Both the position numbers and the translations under genes were made by a program. Shown piece after piece: positions 1 to 4,871 of a stretch of 5,639 nt of DNA (its first letter is position 1; the number at the start of each line of letters is the position of its first letter). The DNA comes from JBEKZQ01 sp049509675 (GTDB lineage Bacteria > Planctomycetota > Planctomycetia > Pirellulales > Thermoguttaceae), in contig JBEKZQ010000416.1 in assembly GCA_049509675.1 (NCBI GenBank), positions 1 to 5,639 of the forward strand, given 5' to 3'. The notes under the pieces are model-generated. The model had not been told where the DNA came from and made no database searches. It was given only the letters and a program-made list of their open reading frames with translations.

Positions 1-895
1 TGCTGAGCTTGTTGGAGGTCTCCACCAGTTTTTTGCGGTCGGCTGCGGAAATGTGCCCGCTGCGGAACTTCGTGGCATCGATCCGGCCTTGCGAGCAGAG
101 CAACCGCTGGGCCACCTCCAGTTTGGCCATTTCCAGACTTACCAACAGCACGGGGATTCCCGCCTCCAGGGCCACGTATTCGGCGATATTCGTGGCCAGG
201 GCCGTCTTGCCCATGCTGGGCCGCGCCGCCAGAATCAGCAATTCCGACTCGTGCAGCCCGCCGGTCATCGTGTCCAGGTCGACGAAGCCGGTGGGCACTC
301 CGATCCCTTCCCGGCCTTCCAGCCGGGCGTCGATGCGGTCGAAGGCCTCCATCATCAGGTCGCGGGCGTTGGTGATCTGATCGGTCGAGCGCGCCTCGTG
401 GACGGCAAACACCTTTTGTTCCGCGCGGCTGACGAGTTCGGTGGGGTCGACGCTCGTATCGTAGGCGTCGCGGAGGATTTCCGTGCTGGCGTGGATCAAG
501 GCGCGCAGGGTGGCCTTGTCGCGCACGATGCCCGCGTAGTAGACGGCATGGGCCGCCACCGGCACGGCCTGGGCCACCTCGGCGATGTAGGCCGCCCCGC
601 CCACCGCCTCGAAATCGCCTTCCTGCTTGAGCCGCTCGACCAACAGCAACGTATCGATCTGCTTGCCGTCGTTGTGCATCGCCAGCATGTGGGCGAAGAG
701 CTTGCTGTTGGCGTCGGCGTAGAAGTCGTCCGCGCGCAGCAGCAGGGCCACGTCGTCGCACATCTGCGGGTCCAAGAGCAGGCTTCCCAGCACGGCTTTT
801 TCCGCCTCCAGGTTCTGGGGGGGAAGACGGTCCAGTATCTCCGGGCTGATCTTTACCGGGGCATGCGGCCGATCGACACGTTCCACGGTTGCCAT
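1..895 (-). CDS. dnaB: Replicative DNA helicase DnaB, N-terminal 298 residues (C-terminus beyond window edge)
   Basis: DnaB is the hexameric 5'-3' helicase that unwinds DNA at the replication fork and contacts primase through its N-terminal domain. The minus-strand frame from the ATG at 895 runs open to the window edge. Residues ~24-125 match the helical DnaB N-terminal domain (PPQNLEAEKAVLGSLLLD at 25-42). A linker follows to ~190, then the RecA-like motor begins (GVPTGFVDLDTMTGGL, 199-214). Walker A is ARPSMGKT (224-231, Lys230), followed by VSLEM (252-256), the counterpart of FSLEM in other DnaBs. Walker B and the arginine finger lie outside the window. Walker A, a common intein site in DnaB, is uninterrupted. 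The start is fixed by a strong Shine-Dalgarno six bases upstream. About 24 residues precede the N-terminal domain, a normal length. Family assignment is essentially certain; only completeness is unknown. Confidence 0.96.
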   Translation of the reverse strand, partial: MATVERVDRPHAPVKISPEILDRLPPQNLEAEKAVLGSLLLDPQMCDDVALLLRADDFYADANSKLFAHMLAMHNDGKQIDTLLLVERLKQEGDFEAVGGAAYIAEVAQAVPVAAHAVYYAGIVRDKATLRALIHASTEILRDAYDTSVDPTELVSRAEQKVFAVHEARSTDQITNARDLMMEAFDRIDARLEGREGIGVPTGFVDLDTMTGGLHESELLILAARPSMGKTALATNIAEYVALEAGIPVLLVSLEMAKLEVAQRLLCSQGRIDATKFRSGHISAADRKKLVETSNKLS

Positions 896-901
896 GACTG
901 G

Positions 902-909
902 TCCTCCTT
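902..909 (-). promoter_or_regulatory. Strong Shine-Dalgarno of dnaB
   Basis: On the minus strand the bases read AAGGAGGA and end six bases before the dnaB ATG at 895. This near-perfect anti-16S match decides the start codon and suggests efficient initiation. It contrasts with the divergent aminotransferase gene, which has no such site. Confidence 0.85.
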
Positions 910-934
910 GATCGGGAATTGCGAGAACGATCTC

Positions 935-943
935 ATCATAACA
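935..943 (-). promoter_or_regulatory. Candidate extended -10 promoter for dnaB
   Basis: The minus strand reads TGTTATGAT, an extended -10 (TGn followed by TATGAT, one mismatch to TATAAT). The hexamer at the 17-bp spacing (TTCTTG, 963 to 958) is a poor -35, so the extended -10 would have to carry recognition. Transcription would start near 928, giving a leader of roughly 30 bases that contains the Shine-Dalgarno. The position is sensible for dnaB. The call rests on sequence match alone. Confidence 0.42.
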
Positions 944-986
944 TGCGGCCGCGATTCCAAGAACTTCCCCGACAGTGGGGCAGGCA

Positions 987-1028
987 GTAGGAGTTAGAAG
1001 TTAGGAGTTGGAAGTTAGAAGTTAGAAG
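987..1028 (+). repeat. Heptamer array 1, six units of TTAGRAG
   Basis: Six consecutive 7-bp units read GTAGGAG, TTAGAAG, TTAGGAG, TTGGAAG, TTAGAAG, TTAGAAG. The first and fourth are degenerate. The units are the reverse complement of those in the array at 1188-1250, so the two arrays form facing arms around a 159-bp centre. The AT-rich, non-coding array is compositionally unlike the GC-rich surroundings. It lies upstream of the dnaB promoter candidate. Confidence 0.9.
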
Positions 1029-1187
1029 TGCGAAAAATGGGCCGGAAAACCGCGGCCAGAGGGTTGTAAGCCGGCTCCCCTTTGCGGCTGTGGAGCTAGC
1101 GCGGTAGTATTGCCGGTCAGGACGAATACGCCGCTTCCGCTGTTTCGGGCTCAAGATCTGCATCCTCCCCCACCTTCCGGCCTCTTC
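1029..1187. other. Non-coding spacer between two facing heptamer arrays
   Basis: This 159-bp segment has no open frame that I believe. The 75-codon minus-strand frame crossing it and array 1 is low-quality, and its end merely translates the repeat. It contains GC-rich self-complementary patches (for example GGCCG near 1040 and GCGGCC near 1054). With its facing repeat arms it could fold as the loop of a large stem-loop, or it may simply hold the divergent control regions of dnaB and the aminotransferase gene. I see no clear promoter for the aminotransferase here. Confidence 0.5.
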
Positions 1188-1250
1188 CTTCTAACTCCTA
1201 ACTTCTAACTCCTAACTTCTAACTCCTAACTTCTAACTCCTAACTTCTCT
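1188..1250 (+). repeat. Heptamer array 2, nine units of CTYCTAA, alternating
   Basis: Eight perfect 7-bp units alternate strictly between CTTCTAA and CTCCTAA, so the true period is 14 bp with four copies. A ninth, altered unit (CTTCTCT, 1244-1250) follows. The array ends two bases before the GTG start of the aminotransferase gene and occupies the place where a Shine-Dalgarno would be. The final TAA (1241-1243) is in frame with that gene and bounds its possible start. Perfect copies suggest recent expansion or homogenisation. Confidence 0.95.
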
Positions 1251-1252
1251 CC

Positions 1253-2464
1253 GTGACTCCTTCCCAAACCCACGATCCGGCCGTGTTCTGGGCACTCGAT
1301 CCGGCCCTGGCCATGCTCAACCACGGCTCCTTTGGGGCCTGCCCGCTCCCCGTGCTGCAACTACAGCAACGGTTGCGCAGCGAACTGGAGCGCCGGCCGG
1401 TGGAGTTCCTCACCCGGCACATGACCCCGCTCTTGGATGAGTCGCGGGAGAGCCTGGCCCGGCTGATCGGCGCCGACCCCAGCGACCTGGTCTTTGTGCC
1501 GAACGTCACGGCCGCCGTGAACAGCGTTCTGCGCTCGCGGCGGTTCCGGCCGGGTGACGAGTTGTTGGTAACCGATCACGACTACAACGCCTGCCGCAAC
1601 GTGGCCCGCTACGTTGCCCAACGGGAAGGGCTGCGGGTCGTCGTCGTGCGCATTCCGGCCCCGATCGAGTCGCCCGCGCAGATCGTCGACGCGGTGCTCC
1701 GCAGCGTGACCGACCGCACCGGCCTGGCCGTTCTCGATCACGTGAGCAGTCCCACGGCCGTGCTCTTTCCGATCGCCGAACTGGTGAAGCGGTTGGCCGC
1801 TTTGGGGATCGACACCCTGGTCGACGGCGCCCACGCGCCGGGCATGGTTCCGCTGGACATCGCGGGCTTCGGCGCCGCCTATTACGGCGGTAATTGCCAC
1901 AAGTGGCTGTGCGCGCCCAAGGCAGCCGGCTTCCTGCACGTCCGCCGCGATCGCCAAGAGGGACTGCAACCATGCATCATCAGCCACGGCTACAATACGC
2001 CCCGGCCCGGCCGCTCGCCCTTTCACGATGCGTTCGATTGGCCGGGCACGCTCGATCCCACGCCCTGGCTATGCGTGGGTGAGGCGATCCGCTTCCTGGG
2101 CACATTGTTCCCCGGTGGCATCGACGGCCTGATGCGCCGCAACCACAAACTGGCGGTGTGGGCCCGCCGCCTGCTGTGCGGGCGGCTTGGCCTGTCGGCC
2201 GTCTGTCCGGAAGAGATGCTCGGCTCAATGGCCGCGCTGGGATTGCCCGACGACTTGGGACCGGACTTCCTCGACGAGCCGACGGCCCTGCCCGGGACCG
2301 GCCATCGCTTGAACCTCGTCTTGCGCGATCGGTTCGGGATCGAACTGCCGCTCTATTACTGGCCCGCGCCGCCGAAAAAACTGTTGCGAATCTCGGTGCA
2401 GGCGTACAACCAGCCGCAGCAATTCGAAGCCCTGGCTGCGGCCCTGGAAGCCATCCTCCCCTAA
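1253..2464 (+). CDS. Class V-fold PLP-dependent aminotransferase (isopenicillin N epimerase-like)
   Basis: This is a complete 403-residue fold-type I PLP enzyme of the class V group, which holds aminotransferases, cysteine desulfurases and epimerases; the substrate cannot be read from sequence. Visible hallmarks are LNHGSFGACP (22-31), the cofactor-facing region FVPNVTAAVN (81-90), HVSSPTAVLFPI (163-174), the PLP-ring aspartate in DGAHAPGM (Asp191, His194), the Schiff-base lysine in CHKWLCAPKAAGF (Lys217), SHGYN (244-248) and FDWPGTLDPTPWL (261-273). The last pattern is typical of isopenicillin N epimerase-like proteins. The GTG at 1253 is the only good start: TAA lies in frame at 1241, and the first internal ATG sits directly against the conserved LNHGSFG. 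No Shine-Dalgarno precedes it; a heptamer array does. It is likely cytosolic and monocistronic. Family is secure, reaction unknown. Confidence 0.93.
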   Translation: MTPSQTHDPAVFWALDPALAMLNHGSFGACPLPVLQLQQRLRSELERRPVEFLTRHMTPLLDESRESLARLIGADPSDLVFVPNVTAAVNSVLRSRRFRPGDELLVTDHDYNACRNVARYVAQREGLRVVVVRIPAPIESPAQIVDAVLRSVTDRTGLAVLDHVSSPTAVLFPIAELVKRLAALGIDTLVDGAHAPGMVPLDIAGFGAAYYGGNCHKWLCAPKAAGFLHVRRDRQEGLQPCIISHGYNTPRPGRSPFHDAFDWPGTLDPTPWLCVGEAIRFLGTLFPGGIDGLMRRNHKLAVWARRLLCGRLGLSAVCPEEMLGSMAALGLPDDLGPDFLDEPTALPGTGHRLNLVLRDRFGIELPLYYWPAPPKKLLRISVQAYNQPQQFEALAAALEAILP

Positions 2465-2468
2465 CTCT

Positions 2469-2498
2469 CCGGGAGCGACCATCTTCGATGGTGCCCGG
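2469..2498 (+). terminator. Hairpin just after the aminotransferase stop, possible terminator without a U-tract
   Basis: An inner 6-bp stem (ACCATC, 2478-2483, with GATGGT, 2487-2492) closes a TTC loop. An outer 5-bp stem (CCGGG with CCCGG) extends it across an asymmetric internal loop. It starts five bases after the stop codon. There is no T-run downstream, so it is not a canonical intrinsic terminator. It could still stop transcription weakly or protect the 3' end of the mRNA. Confidence 0.4.
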
Positions 2499-2570
2499 GG
2501 TGAGGGACGTCCATACGACCAAGAGTGATAACGTGTCCCCGGGATCTTCTGGGCAACGTCTGACGCGGAA

Positions 2571-2646
2571 GGGGTCAGGTCCATGTTTTCGGTCATGAGT
2601 CCGGCCAAATGGCAATGCCTGTCAGCCGAAAAATGGACCAGACCCC
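2571..2646. repeat. REP-like imperfect palindrome (76 bp)
   Basis: The left arm (2571-2592) starts GGGGTCAGGTCCAT and the right arm (2626-2646) ends ATGGACCAGACCCC. The arms pair over ~21 bases with one mismatch and one bulged G. The 33-base centre contains a small nested hairpin (GCCA/TGGC, 2604-2613). From memory, GGGGTCAGGTCC-type ends flank REP-associated tyrosine transposase genes (RAYT, Y1 family) in many bacteria and occur as dispersed non-autonomous repeats. No transposase is present, so this would be a solo element mobilised in trans. The hairpin is directly visible; the RAYT link is inference. Confidence 0.72.
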
Positions 2647-2771
2647 GACTTTGCAGTTCTCCTGCCGCGGCGGCGGGCGCGATGGCCTTTTTCGCAAGGG
2701 CAATGTACAATCGCGTTCGTACCCTTTGGTTGATTCTCGGGCGTCTTTTGGAGCTTGAACAGCTTCGGCGA

Positions 2772-3551
2772 ATGAGCACGGCAGCAAACAAAGTGGTGGC
2801 GATCGGCTTCGTTGGGCCAGCGATTGCCGGTTACATTTTGTGCCTGGTGCTTGCGGGATCGAATAACCGTTACTTGCCGAACCCAGATGCTGTTGCCTAT
2901 ATTCGCATCGCCACCTATTACTCGAAATGGCAGACCGACCTGATGGTATCGGGCCATTGGGGGCCGCTCATTAGTTGGCTCATGGCGCCCTTGCTTCCAT
3001 GGGTTTCAAACCCATTCTATGCGGCGCGGATCGTGATGGGCATTTCCGCCATCCTTTTCACGTTGGCAGGATACGGGGTGTTGCGCCAGTCGCAACTGCC
3101 GGCGATGTTCATTGCGTTGGCGACGTTACTGATCGCCCTGGCGAGCATCGTCTGGTCGGTCGAGCAAATCAGCCCGGATCTTCTTGTCGGGGCCTTCATG
3201 TGTTTCGGATGCATCTTCTTGCTCGACCCGAACTGGCGCGCGTGCAGGAAGATCCAGGCAAGGGCCGGTTTGCTCTTTGGCATCGCCCACCTTGCAAAGG
3301 CGGTGGCCCTTCCAACGTTCTGCGTCCTGGCGGCACTCGTTGCGGCGTGGAGCGTGAGGAAGTCGCCTCATAGTCGGCGGGCAGTGTTTGCGGTGCTGCT
3401 GTGTTCGATGGCCGCCTTCGCGATATTCGCGACGCCGTGGATTCTGATTCTTTCCCTGAAGTATGGGCGGCCTGTGTTCTCGACCAGCGGATCAATTAAC
3501 CATGCTGCCATCGAGCCGTCAAAGTTCTACTTGGGGAGCATGAAACCTTGA
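2772..3551 (+). CDS. Polytopic membrane protein, GT39/RgtA-D-like glycosyltransferase, probably C-terminally truncated
   Basis: The 259-residue product is strongly hydrophobic, with likely membrane segments at ~8-28, 64-78, 84-101, 111-130, 136-151, 166-194 and 203-228. The first external loop carries LPNPDAVAYIRIA (35-47), resembling the acidic first-loop motif of GT-C-fold, lipid-linked sugar transferases. GIAHLAKAVALP (170-181) and ILSLKYGRPVFSTSGSINHA (226-245) recall large planctomycete membrane proteins of this type. In those proteins, as I remember them, the latter motif lies mid-protein, before a long C-terminal half. Here the frame ends 14 residues later, so the gene is probably broken. 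ATG 2772 is chosen because the frame upstream (open from 2583) translates a palindromic repeat. No clear Shine-Dalgarno is seen. Protein class fairly sure, function tentative, truncation inferred. Confidence 0.68.
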   Translation: MSTAANKVVAIGFVGPAIAGYILCLVLAGSNNRYLPNPDAVAYIRIATYYSKWQTDLMVSGHWGPLISWLMAPLLPWVSNPFYAARIVMGISAILFTLAGYGVLRQSQLPAMFIALATLLIALASIVWSVEQISPDLLVGAFMCFGCIFLLDPNWRACRKIQARAGLLFGIAHLAKAVALPTFCVLAALVAAWSVRKSPHSRRAVFAVLLCSMAAFAIFATPWILILSLKYGRPVFSTSGSINHAAIEPSKFYLGSMKP

Positions 3552-3603
3552 CCTCCATGCCCGCCCACGCTCTTAATCATACCACCAGGGTAAGGTCCCA
3601 TAT

Positions 3604-3951
3604 ATGTCGAAGGAATATCTTCGGGCTGAAATCGACGGCGGCGTGCGGTTCTGGGGATGGGCAGAGGTCGGCGAATTGGTCGGGATCATGGGCATCCAAG
3701 ACGTGCAGGACGTGACCTTGATCCGCCACGCCTACGTCCGTACCGCCAATCGAAATGGCGGCATCGGCGGCAAACTGCTAGGAGAACTGCGAAAGCTGAC
3801 CACGCGGCCTGTCCTCGTCGGCACTTGGGCCGCTGCGACCTGGGCAATCCCCTTCTACGAGAAGCATGGGTTTCGGATGGTCATGCCCGAGGAGAAGGAT
3901 CGGCTGTTGAAAAAGTGGGGATTCCCGAGCGGCAGATCGAGACTTCCGTAG
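3604..3951 (+). CDS. GNAT family N-acetyltransferase, N-terminally truncated and frame-broken (likely pseudogene)
   Basis: This 115-residue frame is the core of a GNAT acetyl-CoA-dependent acetyltransferase. Visible are GIMGIQDVQDVTLIRHAYVR (27-46), the acetyl-CoA pyrophosphate loop RNGGIGGKLL (50-59), LVGTWAAATWAIPFYEKHGF (71-90) and EEKDRLLKK (96-104). Relatives, as I recall them, are ~155-160 residues: about 35 more residues precede a conserved PYM, and the end reads YW-x-IPERQIETSVVL. Here Pro and Tyr codons (3598-3603) lie directly before the ATG in frame, so the ATG appears to be that internal PYM methionine. At the other end IPERQIETSVVLVEEK is present but in another frame (3921-3968). 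AAGG eight bases upstream might still serve as a ribosome site. Family is secure; a working enzyme is doubtful. Confidence 0.78.
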   Translation: MSKEYLRAEIDGGVRFWGWAEVGELVGIMGIQDVQDVTLIRHAYVRTANRNGGIGGKLLGELRKLTTRPVLVGTWAAATWAIPFYEKHGFRMVMPEEKDRLLKKWGFPSGRSRLP

Positions 3952-4319
3952 TCCTGGTGGAAGAGAAACTCTCCGTGCAGCATCGGCCCTGCGTAGCGAG
4001 CCTCGATCTTCGCCTCCGACGCTTCTTCGAGCGGAAGCTCATGCGCCTGCCAGTGGAGTTGATCTCGGGTGGAAAGGAAGCGAAGATGGCGGAGTAGCAC
4101 GGCGATGCAAGGCTCGCCATCAGCTTTGCGGCCCCATACATACTGCTGAATGCACGAAGGCTCTGTCGTCGCGTCAAACTTGGTCGAAACCATCGTATCC
4201 GCGACTTTGTAGTTTGGGTTGTTGCGAAACCGATCTAAAACGGCTGGCTCGAAGAAGAGCGCGACCAGCCCTTGCCCTTCGTGATTACGAAATAAATCGA
4301 CGTAATAACCTTGGTCCAT
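3855..4319 (-). CDS. Conserved hypothetical protein, fragment with antisense-derived tail
   Basis: The 154-residue frame from ATG 4319 has a convincing core. It includes YYVDLFRNHEGQGLVALFFE (5-24), PAVLDRFRNNPNYKV (25-39), CIAVLLRHLRFL and DQLHWQAHELP. I recall a larger family of unknown function with the same pattern: a PxVLxxYxNNP segment, then a valine-rich strand, then a QLYWKSYNI-like segment. Most of that larger protein is absent here. The last ~30 residues (DYGSLDLPLGNPHFF onward) are only the antisense of the GNAT gene and cannot be native. The gene is therefore probably a fragment joined tail to tail to the GNAT fragment near 3970. An upstream ATG at 4391 is in frame but lies before the candidate promoter at 4372-4380. 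No good Shine-Dalgarno is visible. Function unknown. Confidence 0.55.
   Translation of the reverse strand: MDQGYYVDLFRNHEGQGLVALFFEPAVLDRFRNNPNYKVADTMVSTKFDATTEPSCIQQYVWGRKADGEPCIAVLLRHLRFLSTRDQLHWQAHELPLEEASEAKIEARYAGPMLHGEFLFHQDYGSLDLPLGNPHFFNSRSFSSGMTIRNPCFS
3918..3968 (+). pseudogene. Out-of-frame C-terminal piece of the GNAT acetyltransferase
   Basis: In the frame offset from the 115-residue GNAT frame, these bases encode G-IPERQIETSVVLVEEK. This matches the usual ending of the family after KKYW. The break lies at the G-run 3917-3920: one additional G would join the two frames as KKWGIPERQ. It is either a real inactivating deletion or a base-calling error in the homopolymer. Confidence 0.75.
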
Positions 4320-4371
4320 GATTGCTGTGACACCAATTAGGTGGGGATGGTTCGGCGTTGTTCGCCCACGG

Positions 4372-4380
4372 ATTATACCA
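4372..4380 (-). promoter_or_regulatory. Perfect extended -10 promoter element upstream of the hypothetical fragment
   Basis: The minus strand reads TGGTATAAT, a perfect extended -10 (TGn TATAAT). The -35 position at 17-bp spacing (TGAACG) is weak. Transcription would begin near 4365, leaving a leader of about 45 bases before ATG 4319. It starts one base after the TAG (4381-4383) ending the membrane-protein remnant frame. Its position supports 4319 rather than 4391 as the start of the downstream frame. Confidence 0.5.
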
Positions 4381-4419
4381 CTAATGGGCAAGGCCGTTCA
4401 CGGTCGGCCTACCGCTCCT

Positions 4420-4515
4420 TTTCCCCCACCCGCAGCCCAAGCCGATCAGTCCCACCACGAACATCGGCCCGAAGACGAAATTGAGTTGGATTCCGCCCTT
4501 CACGACGGCGAAGAA
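4420..4515 (-). pseudogene. C-terminal remnant of a second copy of the 123-residue membrane protein
   Basis: On the minus strand this segment encodes FFAVVKGGIQLNFVFGP followed by a hydrophobic stretch ending LGCGWGK. It aligns without gaps to residues 81-112 of the neighbouring membrane protein (4536-4631): 19 of 32 residues are identical, 14 by the same codon, and 69 of 96 bases match. The offset is 116 bp, not a multiple of three, so the copy is out of frame with the first. It has no start of its own. Several differences are synonymous or conservative, which fits an old paralogue that was once a whole gene. The frame closes at TAG 4381-4383. Confidence 0.8.
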
Positions 4516-4871
4516 GGGCGGGCCGCCGCATTGCCCCTTCCCCACCCGTACCCCAAGTACAGCAACCCCACGGCCAGGATCGGCCCGAAGACCAGATTGA
4601 GCCTGACGCCGTGGTTCACGATGGCGAAGAAGGCCAGCCCGCCCAGGATCAAGACGCCGCCGATCCGCTCCCATTTCCAGGCGACGACGAGGCCGACCAC
4701 CATCGTCAGCATGGCGACGGTCAGCAGAGCTACGGGAAGCGTCTCGAAAAGCCGAGCGGGATGGACGCCTTCGCCAATGGCGATGGCGGCGATGAGGGCG
4801 AGGATCGCGGTGCCGACGACGCGGGCGGTCCAGCGCAGCACAGCCAAGATATAGCGTTCATTGATCGCCAT
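4500..4871 (-). CDS. Small four-helix membrane protein of unknown function (DUF7670-like)
   Basis: The 123-residue product has four likely membrane helices (~17-34, 47-65, 71-85, 93-108) separated by short loops. Distinctive patches are VLRWTARVVGTAIL (11-24), IGEGVHP (32-38), AWKWERIGGVLILGG (64-78) and LVFGPILAVGLLYLGYGWG (93-111). I recall this layout (LRW.AR, GEG, WKWE.IGG) from small proteins filed as DUF7670, but could not verify the name. The ATG lies inside the end of the preceding gene, a 14-base overlap (ATG 4869-4871, upstream stop 4858-4860), pointing to translational coupling. Its last ~10 residues and its TGA (4500-4502) are read out of frame from the adjoining remnant copy, so the native C-terminus has been altered. 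It is the last intact gene of a three-gene minus operon. Confidence 0.8.
   Translation of the reverse strand: MAINERYILAVLRWTARVVGTAILALIAAIAIGEGVHPARLFETLPVALLTVAMLTMVVGLVVAWKWERIGGVLILGGLAFFAIVNHGVRLNLVFGPILAVGLLYLGYGWGRGNAAARPSSPS

Larger units (their letters stand above)
2465..2771. other. Non-coding interval with hairpin and REP-like palindrome
   Basis: Between the aminotransferase stop and the next credible start, this interval holds the hairpin at 2469-2498 and the palindrome at 2571-2646, listed separately. The remainder shows no gene I can support. A weak -10-like TACAAT (2706-2711) lacks a recognisable -35. An open frame from 2583 crosses the interval, but its first 63 codons translate the palindrome and have no protein-like character. 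Confidence 0.5.

Noticed and set aside
53..997. Long plus-strand open frame (314 codons) across the left end
   Set aside because: It lies antisense to the unmistakable dnaB gene; its His/Gly/Val-rich product has no domain sense, and such frames are common opposite GC-rich genes.
936..1163. Minus-strand 75-codon frame
   Set aside because: Its C-terminal half only translates the heptamer array (LLTSNFQLLTSNS). It stays open because one degenerate unit (TTGGAAG) lacks the stop, and it has no ribosome site.
987..1250. CRISPR array
   Set aside because: Units are 7 bp and contiguous with no spacers; this is a simple tandem repeat.
1361..2026. Minus-strand frames of 155-221 codons opposite the aminotransferase
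   Set aside because: They are shadows of a secure PLP-enzyme gene, with Arg-rich, low-complexity products and no motifs.
2583..2771. N-terminal extension of the membrane protein from ATG 2583
   Set aside because: These codons begin inside the REP-like palindrome and encode a non-conserved, Ala/Arg-rich stretch; the hydrophobic protein sense begins near ATG 2772.
2975..3495. Several 80-130-codon frames overlapping the membrane protein on both strands
   Set aside because: The overlapping plus-strand product at 2772-3551 has clear membrane-segment periodicity; the others look random.
3969..4097. Continuation of the second GNAT frame to its stop at 4097
   Set aside because: Family similarity ends at VLVEEK; the rest is antisense to the minus-strand hypothetical protein.
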